DNA of 64,000 bases from positions 37,611,477 through 37,675,476 of the forward strand of contig CM036622.1 in the NCBI GenBank assembly GCA_020746105.1. Reading direction: 5' to 3'. Within the stretch, counting starts at the first letter, position 1. Every line of letters starts with the position of its first letter. Below are positions 50,398 through 63,480 of the stretch, piece after piece. The translations under genes were made by a program, and so were the position numbers. This stretch comes from Trogon surrucura. Its lineage: Eukaryota; Chordata; Aves; Trogoniformes; Trogonidae. The notes beneath the pieces are model-generated. The model saw only the letters and a list, made by a program, of their open reading frames with translations, was not told the origin of the DNA and did not search any database.

Positions 50398-53300
50398 TTT
50401 TAAGATGTTTACTTCTTCATATACCTAATGTTACCTATATTTTAGCACATTTAGCAACAGTCTCATGTTCTGCTCTTGTTACCATTTTGACATTATCTTA
50501 AATAACAATGAATGAAAACAAAACTAGCCCACACCCAGAAAGACCTTCAGCCCAGTGCCAAGGTCTCTTTCTTTCTAGCCTTCATTCCACACAAACAATC
50601 AAATCCAGTATAATACAGTATTTTTGGCCTCACACAGATTTCTTTTTTACTTGTTTTGGTTTTTCAAATAACAACAGTTGTTTGATGCAATGCAAATTTC
50701 TTTGATGATTTCCTCTTTTTGTTATTATATGTGTTGAAGAGCAGTGTATCAAATGCATGACTTTCAATTTTAGTCTGAATTAAGATCATCTACTCAACTT
50801 CCCTATACTGGCTTTTATATAGCAATTAATGAGAGAACAAGATATCTCTCTCACTAATTTTTCTGGTGCTTCCTCACTTGCCTCCACAGATAGGAAATTT
50901 AGGCTGGCTGTTGAATTATGCTTTGAAAACCCGAAGCAAGCTTCCCTTGACTGAGATGTTTTCCACTGGACCCAGGAAGAGGTTCTGTGCTGGGGGATGC
51001 TGAGGATAGAAGCTGTTGTTCCTTGGGGTCATATCCCACTTACAGATGACATAATTGCTCCCATAGTAAAGAGGAGAGGGATAAAAGTGATTGAATAAAG
51101 AAGCATACATAAGAGCTAGATCTCTCACTTGTCTTGGATCACCTCCACCACTGTTGGTCCGTGTTCCAAGCCTCTGCAAACACACTGCAAACAGGGCACT
51201 GGTTATCTACATTCTGCCTCCAACAGCCTTTGCACAGCTGAACTGAATTGCCGTCCCAAAAGTATTACCCAGCCTAGAGAACCTCTACTACACTGGAAAG
51301 TGTCTCTGAGTTAGCCAGCAATAGAATACGGAGATCCACAACCAAATGTTGCATCAAGGAAGTACAATTACAGCATGTACTCGAACAGTGGTGATAGCCT
51401 CAGGTGCCAGGCAATGAAGGCCAAAGAAGATGAGAGGACTGAGAGGACTTCTTGCTGATGGCCCAAAATAACAGGGTATTACATCAGGCTCTATCTCATT
51501 TTCTATACCCTTCCTCAATTTCTTTTTATGTCCTTGTAGGGGTACAGCTTCAGCAGAAGGGGACATCATCATTCTATACAGCAGGGATGTGGAGTTTCTC
51601 AAGGTGAGAAAGGGACTAAATTCATGTCTTCCAGTCATGAATTCTCTGACCACTAGACTGCCAGCTCTAGCTTCCACCACTGAACACTGAATAAAGAAAG
51701 TCCTCTGTAAATCTTTCAACTAATGCTGTAGGTACCTCCTGGGTAATTTTTGGATTCTGCCTTCCAAGAGGGTGGAAATATTCCCTCTTAATCATATTTG
51801 GGTACCTATCCACCCGATAAGGCATCGCCCTCACGCACCATCCTGATTTATTATGTCATATATATATTTCCATTTTTAGGTATCTAAAAAGAAGCAGGAG
51901 CAGTGCATGTTCAGAAACACTGAAATAAAAAGTATTTAACAGAAAAGCCAAAACATGGCTTTGTGTACTCAGGGAGCACCTAGTTATAGTATGACTGCCA
52001 TAATTCTGATTCTTTTCAGCTTTCTTAGATTGAAACTAGATTTTTCTCTGTTCTAGCTATTAAAGTTCACGCAGCCAGGGGTGCCAAATTCAAATAACTG
52101 GGTCTGCCTAAAACTCAAGAGAGAAACAGCACAATTATATTCAATACCATTAAAAGAAAAGAAAATAAACTTCAAACCTCCTGGGAACCTCGCACACCCT
52201 CTGTGTTTGGTTTGTTTTTTTTTTTTTAATATTACTGCCTTCCCAAGCTCTCCCAGAAGGAGATTTTTATCATTGTGAGGAACTTTCAATACAGGCTGAA
52301 ATAATAGTCAAGAATGAGCTGAGTTCCACTTCCCACAGTGCTATAAGTGTCCAAAGAGCATGGAGCCTGAAAAGATGTCACAAATTAGGCAGATGGTACA
52401 GATTCATCATTCAGAAATATATTTTTCAAAACAGATGTTTTACTAGGCTGAGTCTTATATTAAAAAGTACTCATAACAGTTCAAACAATTAGAAATACCA
52501 TTAAACAAATGCAGACATAATAGAGCCCTAACAGAACACAATGTAACATAATCATGTAAGGTTGTTTCTCTTTTGCATGTATCAGGTTGTTTGCTCCGTC
52601 AGCAAGTCTGAATTCAAAAGTCAGCTTTGCTAGGGGTCTCATAGTTACAGCCAGGTTTTGAATTTAATCCAGAAAAGTCTGTGATTCTTCTTGGCCTTTG
52701 CACAATGTCTGTCTCTATCTTTGTTGGCTAGTTGGGAAATTTGGGGTGCTTTATTTACTTAAACATGTCTAATCATTGCACATCATTTAAGTGTTATTTG
52801 TTACTTGTTATGGGAGTTTGGGTTTTAAGGTGACAGATTACAACTGTCAAGAGACAAAGGGGTCAGCTGTTGTCAGTTAAATTAAGCAGAAGAGGAAGGA
52901 GTCACTCAGTACATGACTGATCTTCTGTGGTAACAAAATATACATGCTGATCCATATAACTTCAATGAGAAACATGAATTATTTCATCTTAGCAGTAATC
53001 AATCACTTTCAATCAAATTCTTTGCAGGTTTGCATTAGCATATTCATGAGAAGAAAATTCATAACGACAGTGTGTTCTCAGCTTTAATGAACACAATCAA
53101 TTTCTTCTGCAGATTGCCATATTCTCATTTAGAGGAGGCACGTTGAGGCATGTTGTATGTCACCATTATCCTGCTTCTTTGGCATATAAAAATTTTTTAC
53201 ATTAATTGCATGTGCAAAAGAGTTTGGAATGTTGCTGTAGAGACAACAACTTTTCTTGTAAGTTTCTTTTAAAAAAAACATGAGTGTGGGGTTCAGTCTG

Positions 53301-56300
53301 GCCCTTGAACAGTCTTTCCTGATAGAGAATCACCACATCCTGAATATTTTGACTGTATTTTAATCTCCTAGTTGAACCTGCAGATTTCAGCTTAGCTAAC
53401 AGCAGTTGTTTTTTAGGCATATTTTAGTTCTGGATAGCCTTAGAAACTAGAAGTTGACAGGCTTACTAAAAGCAGATTATAACCTTTTTAGGAAACTAAT
53501 TATGCTCTACAGTCTTTTATGATGATGGCTGTATAACTGTTAATTTTAAGAGTGGCTGTGAAAAAGCAAACTGTTTTGAGATGAGTGGGAGGAAGGCAAC
53601 CAGATCCCATTGCACTATTTGCTCTCTCTCTGCTCAGGATCTAAGTTTGCATGTGAAGCACGGTTCATGTTATTCTGGCAGCTTCTTAGACATAAATGGG
53701 AGGATGCAACAGTTCTCTGGGGACTACTTTTTTTTTTTTTTACTTGGAAGAACCCCTGTTGCTTTAAATGGATTTTTCTGAGCTTTTAAAGACTTGCACA
53801 TTATTATTTGAAGGAAACAGAAATGCTTCCTAAGGACACAGGTAAAAGGTAAAATCACAGCCCATAATAAAAAGCTATGTTTGATAGCAAGGGTACGTAA
53901 GGACAACGGAGGAAGCAAAAGATGTACTTGTAGTAGTGTTTGCCATGAGGTCTCTGTACCCAGGGAGTCTACAGGATCATTCATCCTTGCACCTGCCCAC
54001 AGGGTAGGTGTAAGGTTCCACCTCTGCCTTGAGCTCACTGAGTGAAAGGAGGTGCAGACAGTAGCAAGAGGGATTTATTAAGGAGCAAGGAAGCGCTAAA
54101 GGGATTACAGCACTGGCATTGCCTCATGTGTTTGCACACACTCATGTCCCAAGACACAGCTTTGACCGTTCTCCACAATCCAGATCAGAAGGAGGACAAA
54201 GAAGATGTTTCAAATCAGCTGGCAAATCATCCTCTAAAGATACCTCTCTGTCTTGTCACTGGTGACAGAGTTAGGCAACCAGCTTTGGCAACTACCTTTC
54301 AGATAACTAAAATTAGATGAGTCCCACTGCTACTGCATTAAGCATGCCACTGAATTTCATGCAGCTATATTTGTTCTGAACCGACGTCATGATTCTAGAA
54401 AAAAAGATTCTTTCTTTATTAAGAGTCACCAAGAAAACGAGATTTCACGCCTTCTGTAGCTAGTGTGTGCCAACTGTTACACATCCTCTGTCACAACCAA
54501 AACCTCAGAGAAACACTCTCTGCTTCTCATTAGATTTGTTCAGCTTCAATCTCTTACAGTTATTTCTTGTTACATGCTAAGCTGGACTTAGAGAAAGATT
54601 TATGAGGCAAATTCCCACTGAAATAGCTGCAACTGGCCTAGAAAATTGGCATCTAAGGATCTGCGCAAGGGGTGTCATTTATGTGTTGGTTTTTTTTCAT
54701 AAAACCTTCTTTTTGGCCCATACAGAGCTAACTAGATTTCACCAGTAGAACAATGAACAAAAAGACTTGACTGGAATATGTCACGTCCAGTTCTCAGTAA
54801 GGTAGGAGCTAAGGTAAGGGAGCTAAGCTTTATCTTTTCCCTGGTGAAGAAGATGGGGAAGGTTCACTGTGATATTGCCTGCACACTGCAGTGGTCAAAA
54901 GAATCACAGATTGTTCCAGCCAGGGATAATATCTTTGTCTATCTCTGTGTGTCAGAAACAGTCAACTAGTGCAGTTCAGTTATTAATTGAACTTAATGAG
55001 GACTAGCCAGTGTGTAAATGTTGAACAGTCTCTTACTGGAATGAGAAAAAAGATGAATAAATTTCCCATCATATTTCCTGAAATATATGTTTCTCCTATG
55101 ACTGCAGAGATGCTGACATACTGGCATTTTCTGTGTGAAGTTTTGTAAGACCTTTACAAAAGCTTACATCAGATGTCCATCCCAGAAGGACAGAGAGACA
55201 TTCAAGCTATCCAGCTTTTGGGTTTAAATTTGAACCAGTGCCTGCCCTTTTTTTCCCACTAGCAGATGACTCACTGAGCAAACCTAAATGAAGTATATAT
55301 AGTGTAGTATTTCAAACACATTTGCTAAGTATGCCTCCTCTTGACAGCATTGTATTTGTGTTAAGGGAACTGAAGAAAGGATATGAAAAATCTGTGGGAT
55401 TGATTGCTAATAGAAAGAAAATGTACTAAAAAATCAGGAATTAATTCACCTGCTATCGGAAAGGACATCCTTTGTTACTGAGCTAGACAGAAATCACTTT
55501 CTTTGAAACAAGGCCAGATAATTTCATGCTCTATTCAGTAATAACAGTGCTAACAGCTGTTGCAGAAGAAACACAGAATGTGACCTTAAGTGACCTGACA
55601 GATAGGTAGAAAAACCTTTCAAATAATCCTTTCCATAACCACTGCCATAACCTGATACACTAAGAGAGACCTGTGACCACCCAAGTATGCACCCATTGTG
55701 GATTTGGAGCCATGACGGTTAGCTATTGAGCTGGCATTCAACTCTCTGTAAATACTGTCCCATCTGCTCTCTTGTTTCTCCAGGAAAGCAAGTTAAGATA
55801 GAAAGAATTTCTTTTATCTACTTTCACATTTGAGGAAAGGGAGAAATGAACTTAATAGGAGTGAGAAACTTAAAGTTCCTGTTGTAAGCTGAAGATCTTC
55901 AATTCTTCCCTTGCTAGGGCAAGATCTACTGTGGCAATAAATTATTCTTCCTCTACAGCTAAGGAGAACACAAGAAGGTTCTTGCATTCCCCTGAAAGAT
56001 GGAGGAATTCTAAATTCCTTGAAGAAAGAAGGTGATAATCAATCAGATTATCAATTAAAAGAGAATGAATGAATTTTTAAGCTGGACACAGAGTGTACCA
56101 TATACTGTTTGGCTCCAGGAAAACCCTTACATCAGAAAAGACATGATGAATGCAGAGCACATTATTAAGACCTAAGAAATTATTGATTTGGGGCAGTCCA
56201 GGAAAGCAGAAACAAAACCAGGAAAGGTGTTTAAAAATAATCTTGGCATTTTCAGGAAAGATCCAGGATGTGAATTTGAGAAGTGACAGTGATAAAAAGA

Positions 56301-56481
56301 AAAGTAAACAGTATGCATGCGACCTGAACAGGAACCAACGACATGCCGTCTTCAAAGGAACCGATAACATAAAGGATTTGCATTTGGCCCATTTAATTTC
56401 AGCATTTATATTCTTAAATATCTGGTCAAATAAAAGATGCAGGAGTCTTTGTGTATAGAAAGAGATTTCTGTGTGTATTAC

Positions 56482-56595
56482 CTCCAGGAAAGTTTGGGCC
56501 CACAGGCGGGACCTGATTTTCAGCGCTGCACTCTTCCCTCTTTCCAGTTGTTCCACAGTGCAGGAAATTAGGATACACTTCACATTTGTACAGTT
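56482..56595 (-). CDS. ITGA8: ITGA8 exon (fourth from last): light-chain ectodomain
   Basis: This 114-bp, 38-residue exon lies between acceptor TTTTGTACACAG and donor GAG|GTAATA, phase 0 at both ends. It begins NCTNVKCILISCTV and ends RSRLWAQTFLE. It holds an N-glycosylation sequon (NCT) and three cysteines (residues 2, 7 and 12). The C-x4-C pair is typical of the membrane-proximal calf-2 region of alphaV-group integrins, where a cysteine near the start of the light chain links it to the heavy chain. The stretch GKSAALKIRSRLW matches the beta-strand block conserved in this subfamily. An ORF running on to about 56077 is only read-through into the intron past the donor. The donor departs from consensus at +4 to +6 (ATA), so it is the weakest of the set. 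Confidence 0.93.
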
Positions 56596-59500
56596 CTGTG
56601 TACAAAATAAAGGGAAGTCATACCTATGCCTTAAAAAGTATATAGTCATTTCCAAATGCTATAAATTAACTAAGCAAATCAACTTTCCCTTAAAGAGTTA
56701 AATAGTCTGAAATCAGCAGCCTCATCTAATATACATGAGATACCCCATGAGTCATTTTAAGAATTATAAACCATGTCGAGAGATTCTTTTTGTGCCATCA
56801 ATGAATGCAACCACTTGCCTGTAGATATGAAAATAAAAGCAACAATTTTCAACAGTATCTACTCTGAAGAACTCTTAAAACGTCCAGGTGCTTATGAATC
56901 CTTTGAAGCACATGCTCTGTCTTTATCTACTAGTCATTTTGTGATTTCAACACTTTTTTTCTCTTCTCTATGCCTGAACTCTTTATTTAAGTTCCTAAAT
57001 CTTTCCCCTCTTGTAACTCTTCTGGTTTTCTTACTGATGTTTACATTATAGCAGCCAGAACATTTGCTGAGATTCATTAGTTGCTCTACTTGAAACTTGT
57101 TGTCCATGAAATGTTCCTGATGAGCAGTGATTCTGGCTCACAGACAGGGCTGAATACAAAAGCCAAGCAATGCAACTCAATATTCCATTAAAGTCTGTCA
57201 GAAGAATGTCACAAAAATGTTAAAAGCTAACAAAGTGACTGAAGGGAATGAGCAGATCTTACGGGATAACCACTGAAATGCTGAAGTTGTTTGGGGCATA
57301 GAAAGGAAGAAAATGATTAAAATGTGTGTAAAAAAATTATAGGTTTACATATACAAACGGTATATCTAACTGAAAAGTTTTGGTCTGATTTGGGTGGAAG
57401 GCTGACATTTTAATTTATTCTAACTTTTGTAACAAAGCAGAGAATCCTTCCCTTATAAATGCTTTATTGACACTCCTGACAGAAGATCTTTGGACCTCAA
57501 AAGCAAAGCTAGGTGTTCACAAGTATATTCCCTTGGGAGCATAAGAATGGCTGCACTACCAAAGCCCATACTTCAGAAAATGAGATGATGATGATGCATG
57601 TAACAGAGCTGAAAGCACCCTTGAGGAATCCTGTATCTTTATAGACAGCTTCCTCCACAAATCTCTATCTTATCACAAGTTAAGTAGAAGCTGCACGCTT
57701 AATCACTGTTTTCTAAATCTGTGTGAAAATGAAACTGTAAACCTTGGAACTTGCAATTATAAACCTTTTTCTGAAATAAGTATTTTGAAACATCTGTTTA
57801 TTTGGGTTTTCAAATGTAAACATCCTCTGACCAGACTTATTTCTCTTGCAGGAAGGAGGAGAGCTGTTTTCATTAATCATAGTGGCCAAAAACTCATATT
57901 AATAAAATAAATCATTAGTATGCATAAGAGTCTACTTTTGGCTAACATTTTAGGACCTGAACACATATTTCTATTTTTCTTAGTAACGCATTTAGCCTGT
58001 AGTGATTTTCAGAACACCGTAACATTACAACTAATGGAAGAGAAACCAAATGTTTAACAAACAGTATAAATAGAAGTTCTCAGAACATTTTTTTTTCTCT
58101 CTGTGAAAACGCTTTAATAAAAATAACTCAAGATTTCTGACAAAAAAAAAATTAGCAAAGAATTACCTTTGGCCAATCAGTCATTTTCCAGAGCAACATT
58201 CACTTTATATGTACATTTTTAATGTGTCAAAAAAGCTTATTTTTTTCTGGATCTGCAGTATGCAATGCTGAAGGCACACAGAACTGGGACACCTTTCTAA
58301 CTGAACAAATGACATATTGCTTTTTGATGCCTATCCTGGAAAAATCCCGTTATCTATCCAGTGGCAAGCACTGTACCTAATCCTGTCCTAATTTGTGCTT
58401 ATCAAAAGCACATTGCACTACAAGACTGCTCATCACAGAGCCAATTTTGTACTACTAAGTACTCAGCTAAATACTATCTGTCTACATCAAGCAGCTGAAA
58501 AATCTCTGCTTCATATTTTAATGCGCAGACACAGTACATACTTAAGAACTTTGTTAACCACTTTCAGTTGCTGCAATAATTTCTATGTTTGCAGCAGATG
58601 AGCATAATCACTGAGAAAGATAACTGATAATTAAGATATTACTGAAAAATGGATTAAGTGTTCTGTGGTATTGACTGCCATGTATTCAAAAACCCAGGCA
58701 TTTTTCTTTCAGTCCCAGTGGAATCAGATTCTTTCCAGGAAATTAGATTGATAAAAGAATTACATAGGAATCAACAGTGATTATTGTTTAAGATGGTTCA
58801 TCTGTGATTTTGTTCTTAATAACATTATGGTATTCATTACTTTCAGATTCTATCTTCTTCCTGTTAGAAAATTGCCAAATTAACTTTCAAAAGTATCATA
58901 ATTATTCTATTACTCCAGAATACTTAGGTCTGTGAGGTTCTTTTCTTCCTACCAAATTCTAGTGATGTGAAGGAATTCAAACATGAGCTTGTAGTAAACA
59001 GCTTAATAAGAGACTGGACACCATGAAAGAAACTCTGCCTGAGGTTCATAAAAATAGATGGAAAGCACTGGCTGCATGAATCCCACGGCTGACCTCAGGG
59101 TCACTGAGTTTGAACACAGCCTCCAGGCAAGAGGAGCTGATACGTACAATTATGAAGCATGCTCCGGATGGGCTGCTGAATGCAGGCATGGAAAAAAACC
59201 CCAGCCTTCTGAAAATACAGCGAAATCCAAATGCTCGGGTACCAGATTACTCGTGTAATCAGAACTATTCTCCTGGAAAAGAGATCTTTGCTCTGGCTCC
59301 AGCATTGATTGGACTGTTAAAAATGCAGTGACCTGTCCCATTTGCTGTGCCTGTGGTACTGTAAGGGGAAGAGTTTTACCTTTCCATGTGTGTCTAAGTA
59401 CTTACTGAGGGCAACAAATACACTCCAAAATATCTATGTCAGAACTGTTACTTTATATGACAATGTTAATTTTAAATGTGAGCTACTATTAATAAGAGTT

Positions 59501-59888
59501 AGAAGCTAGGAGTCAAGCTGACAAGAAGAGACATCCCTTTCAAACATCAGAATCTGAAATTTAATTTGTGGAAAACAGGCCCATTCTCTGAATTTGTGCT
59601 GAAGTTGCCTTTGGTAAATGTGCCACTGCATGACCACAGAGGTTTGTCTGTAAGTGGCCAGAACTAAGACAGACAGGAATTTGGCACGCATGGTCTTTAA
59701 GGTAAAAATCTGTCCAAAAAAATTACTAATGTGTGGCATGGTGACATGTAATAGCCAATATTTTAAACTGAGAGGTTAAAAATCACTTAGAAAAAATAGT
59801 TAGAAGTCTGTAAATAAATTGCAGTCAAACCAACAGCACCTTGATATACTGCATGCATAGTCCCAGTTTATAGTTTTTCACAGCTCAC
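56596..59888 (-). other. ITGA8: ITGA8 intron upstream of the NCTN exon
   Basis: This 3.3-kb phase-0 intron (GTGAGC...CACAG) is AT-rich with no recognised interspersed repeat. Short ORFs in it, for example near 56773-57051 and 58395-58601, show no domain and are taken as chance. Confidence 0.87.
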
Positions 59889-60014
59889 CAATATTTTTGC
59901 AGGGTTTCTCCTGTGAGGTTCTGCCACTGTGACATCCCTTCTTCTGATGTAATGAGAAGTTGTGGAATTATATAAAAAAGCAGCAAGTTCAGGAGTGTCT
60001 TCTGGAATGGTAAA
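59889..60014 (-). CDS. ITGA8: ITGA8 exon (fifth from last): end of heavy chain and chain-cleavage site
   Basis: Integrin alpha-8 pairs with beta-1 as a plasma-membrane receptor for RGD ligands such as nephronectin, tenascin and fibronectin. Seen: a 126-bp open exon of 42 residues, with acceptor TTTTTGCAG before TTT ACC ATT and donor TTG|GTGAGC, phase 0 at both ends. It starts FTIPEDTPEL, carries the N-glycosylation sequon NST (residues 16-18) and a basic run RRR followed by Asp (residues 24-27), and ends NPAKIL. In the alphaV/alpha5/alpha8 family, a basic site at this place is where proprotein convertases split the precursor into disulphide-linked heavy and light chains. Counting from it, 157 residues remain to the stop codon, which agrees with the family light chain as I remember it. 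There is no ATG, so an ATG-started ORF scan misses this exon. Its last codon joins in frame to the next exon (KIL|NCTN). Confidence 0.9.
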
Positions 60015-61659
60015 CTGCAAAAAGAAAAAATGTGAATGGTAATGACATGCTCATACAATGACTCTTAACAGACTTGTTCCCTTCTCAGAGGTATTGAATT
60101 CTGGATTAATAGTGTTTTTTCAATTTAACAGCACAGCCATGAGAATATACTGTCTTCAGCTAGGACCACGATGACTAATAGCACAGCAAGATACTGCCCA
60201 GTTTTAGAAATTACAGTAGATAACATTTTTTTTCTCTATTTTTTTACTGGTGTCAATTTCATTGCTTCTCTTAGTGAAGTGAAGCATTTCATCGCCTCTT
60301 GATGCCAGATTCTGATCTCTGTAAAAGGATAAATTCAAAGTTGCTGCACAGAAATTTGGTCATCAGTTCAGGTCAGAACTTGCCTATTGATATAATGATT
60401 TTACCAACTTTGGAAAGTAAAAGAAAAAAATAAAATCTGAATTCTTGCAACACAACTTTTGATCATTGTTACAAATTTCTTTTGCTAACAACTTTGTATA
60501 ATGCGATAGTTTCTTAATTTTTAATATGTTAAAATGCAGTCTCTTCAGTTTTGTCTTCACAGATTTTCATTCTCTGATTCTCTATTTTCATGGTTGGCAG
60601 TTTGTCTTTAATTTCTACACAGAACATTTATGGCTTCTTTCAGGAAGCCTCAGAAAGGACCTTGAAACCCAATTGCTGCAGAGTGAAAGAAAGATAAACT
60701 CTAATTCAGGACAATCCAATCATGTAAAACCGCAGTAAAATATATGTGGAAGTTTGCAATAAGATCTCAGTAAGAACTCACCTAAACATAGAAAACACTA
60801 TTCTTCAGGGGCCTCAGACTACAAAGACCTACATTCACTCCATTTTATAATTTCCTTTAACTTCTGAACACAGAAATATCTTAATGGAATTCCTAAAGAA
60901 AATGTTTGTAAGAGTAAGAAATGTTGTATCACTAAAGGGAAGAGAGTAGCTGTAAACACACAAAACCTTCCACACACTAATGCTGTGTAGTACTAGATTT
61001 GGAAAATTCGTACCATTCATCTGATTAAAACTATGAGGCTAAAGAAGGAACTGGTTTGACATTGTCTGAGATCTTCAGTCAAAAGCGTCCTACAAAGTGT
61101 AAGATACTATAATTTATTAACTGATAAGAACTCTGTAAGCAAGAATACGAGTATTTTTCTTTTCTGTTGCTTATTTAGATTAACATTGTTTTTTTCTGCA
61201 CTAGGTTAATGTTTTTTTGTAAGAAGGGACCAGTTAAATAGCTAGTAAATCTCTCCTTCTCAGTGTGATAACATGTGTGAATTATCTTTCCAGGATTCTT
61301 TCACCAGTATATACAGGCTTCTTTAACAACAACAAATAAAAGAGCCACAATATAATGACATGGCTTTGAAGAAGCCATTTGAATACTAGATGATTTTTAT
61401 CTTCACGTTTTTTTTTTTGCGTAGATCTTAGAGTGTTAGCATTTTCAGTAGTCAATTATTACAGTGAAGGTTTGAAAACAGCTCTTTGTGATTAAGAGGA
61501 AATATACGCCTCCCGCAGCAATTCAAAAGCAGAATTTCTCCAGTGGCCTAGATGTTCAGGTTACACATACTATTTTATCTAAAGATACTATTTTAACCTC
61601 CTTGAGCAGGTAGGATGGAATTGTACAACTCTATGGCTATTCTATATGCCACATATTTA

Positions 61660-62158
61660 GCACACCATACAGTTCAAGAAGGACAGGAACTGCTTGAAAG
61701 AGTCCAGCACAGAGCGACAAAGATGATTAAGGGAGTAGAACATCTCTCTTATGAGGAAAGGCTGAAAGAGCTGGGTCTCTTTAGCCTGGAGGAGACTGAG
61801 GGGTGACCCTATTAATAGTTTTAAGTATGTCAAGGGTGAGTGTCAGGAGGACAGAACCAGGCTCTTCTCACTGACGCCCAGTGATAGGACAAGGGGCAAC
61901 AGGTGCAAGCTGGAGCATGGGAGGTTCCACAAAAACATCAGGAAAAACTTTTTCACTGTGAGCATTGGAGAGCACTGACAGAGCACCAGAACAGGCTGCC
62001 CATAAAGGTTGTGGAGTCTCCTCTGGAGACTTTTAAAACCCGCTTGGATGTGCTCCTGTGTGACCTACTCTAGGTGATACTGCTTTGGCATGGGAGTTGG
62101 ACTAGATGATCTTTTGCGGTCCTTTCCATTTCCTAACATTCTGTGATTCTGTGATACC
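61660..62158 (+). mobile_element. CR1 LINE, 3' end
   Basis: Starts near AGTCCAGCACAGAGCGACAA and continues through GGTCTCTTTAGCCTGGAGGA, GACAAGGGGCAACAGGTGCA, GAGAGCACTGACAGAGCACC and GGACTAGATGATC, ending ATTCTGTGATTCTGTGAT. A degraded but unmistakable CR1 3' end in the partial ITGA8 intron. The 63-codon ORF at its left is a chance extension of CR1 sequence. Confidence 0.93.
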
Positions 62159-62461
62159 TTATTTTAAATGGATTCTTGCTCTCTCTCTTTAACTACAATG
62201 GACTTGTTGGTTTCCCCTCCAGGGAAAACTGTACTCTTTCTTCTCCTGAGCCTCGTCACCTTGAGCAGATTTCCAGATTTCTCTAGTTCTTCACTTCTCA
62301 TTTCAAAACTCTGTTCAGATTTCCTATTTTTCTAGCAGGAAATACCCTCTGCTGAAATGCGTAACTCCATCAGAAATGTTCTGCAAGAGGACTTTCTGTA
62401 AAAGCTGTTATGCAAAGAAGTGTCAGTGACCATTCAAGAGAAGTGCATCGAATGATATTAT

Positions 62462-62565
62462 CAACCTGATCTAGTTAAAGAGGTCCCTGCTCACTGCAGG
62501 GGGGTTGGACTAGATGACCTTTAATGGTCCCTTCCAGCCCAACACATTCTATGATTCTATGATTT
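62462..62565 (+). mobile_element. CR1 LINE, very short 3' remnant
   Basis: About 100 bp: CTGATCTAGTTAAAGAGGTC, CCTGCTCACTGCAGGGGGGT, AATGGTCCCTTCCAGCCCAA and the tail ATTCTATGATTCTATGAT. It is a separate insertion from the CR1 ending at 62158, because each has its own tail and they are of different tail types. Confidence 0.92.
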
Positions 62566-62899
62566 TGTCTCCAGACTGGGACTCACACACAGTATTAACA
62601 ACTCTGCAGCATTAAGGAGGTGCTGCCTAAGGAAGAGATTAGCTCTTGCCAGTCATGTTAGTGGATGTACCTTACCTCCCTGTGGTGGATTTTAGCCGCT
62701 ATTTCATTGCTTCCTTGACAGACACCTCACTTATGGTACTACAGTGCCCAGCTATTGAGAATGTGCCAAGGGTGTCACCCTGTATCATCTCCCACAGTTG
62801 GAAATCACTGCTTATACCTCTGGCATTTAGAGGCACAGGGTCCACAAAGCTACTTTTTTGCCATCAGTCTGGGACAAAACAAAACAACTCATCATAAAT

Positions 62900-63480
62900 A
62901 TTGGCTCAGGCCGGAAGTCCATCCAGGTGAGCCCTTTTCTCATCAACACTGCATTTAAGCAGATGTGTAAGGAAAAGTAAGAACACAGTATGCACACCTA
63001 CACAATGTTCCTAATAACTTTTCAGCTTCCAAATCCTTTCCTGATCTGCATGAAGTTTTTGATCATATATTAATCTTCACTGGACTTCTCTTTCATGAAT
63101 TTGTCCAGTTTCCTCTTAAAACCATGTAAACTTTTAACCCTGACTACTTCCTTTGGCAACAAGTTCCAGATATCTAATACCTGTCACTATGAACCACCAC
63201 TTCCTTTTGCTTGTTTTGAATCTGGCTCTACAGGCTTCATTTGATGCTCCAATTCCGGTGCAGTGAACACACTGCATTCCTGTGAGGGAATAGGCAGAGA
63301 GCAGTCAATCCCCACCCACGCTCTTCTCGCCACTTCTGATCTTGTGGATGTTTGTAACATAGTCACCTCCTTTGTAGAATGAAGCATCCTAGAGTACTGA
63401 GCTCTTCTGCAAGGGAATCTGTTCCACATCTTTGATTAGTCCTTCTCCTCCTCTTTTTCAAGAGGAATCTTTTTCAAGAT
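62900..63480. repeat. Probable old amniote interspersed repeat
   Basis: Phrases such as GGCTCAGGCCGGAAGTCCAT, TTTGTCCAGTTTCCTCTTAA, TTTGGCAACAAGTTCCAGAT and CCTTTTGCTTGTTTTGAATC, in this order, match my recollection of a widespread, heavily diverged sauropsid repeat related to CR1/L3-type elements. I cannot name the family. An 80-codon minus-strand ORF across it is not taken as a gene. Confidence 0.4.

Larger units (their letters stand above)
43219..56481 (-). other. ITGA8: ITGA8 intron with CR1 insertions
   Basis: This 13.3-kb phase-0 intron (GTAATA...TTTCAG) is the longest complete one in the window. It contains a 2.1-kb CR1 in the same orientation as the gene (45335-47440) and a 0.4-kb CR1 in the opposite orientation (49976-50397). 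The remainder, including 50.4-56.4 kb, is AT-rich DNA with short homopolymers (for example T-runs near 52210 and 53730) and no gene I can support. Confidence 0.88.

Noticed and set aside
50916..51185. 89-codon minus-strand ORF within the ITGA8 intron
   Set aside because: The exons on either side join directly in phase 0 and leave no room for it in alpha-8. The translation has no recognised motif and is mixed in composition.
56077..56481. Continuation of the 192-codon ORF beyond the ITGA8 exon
   Set aside because: It is read-through past the splice donor at 56481. The hydrophobic runs are intronic T-rich sequence, and the proper continuation is the exon at 43218.
60782..60930. Strong splice-donor-like AG|GTGAGT on the minus strand, possible preceding ITGA8 exon
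   Set aside because: The next exon must be entered in phase 0, and in that phase the would-be last codon is the stop TAG. The upstream sequence also has stops in the other frames and no integrin-like residues.
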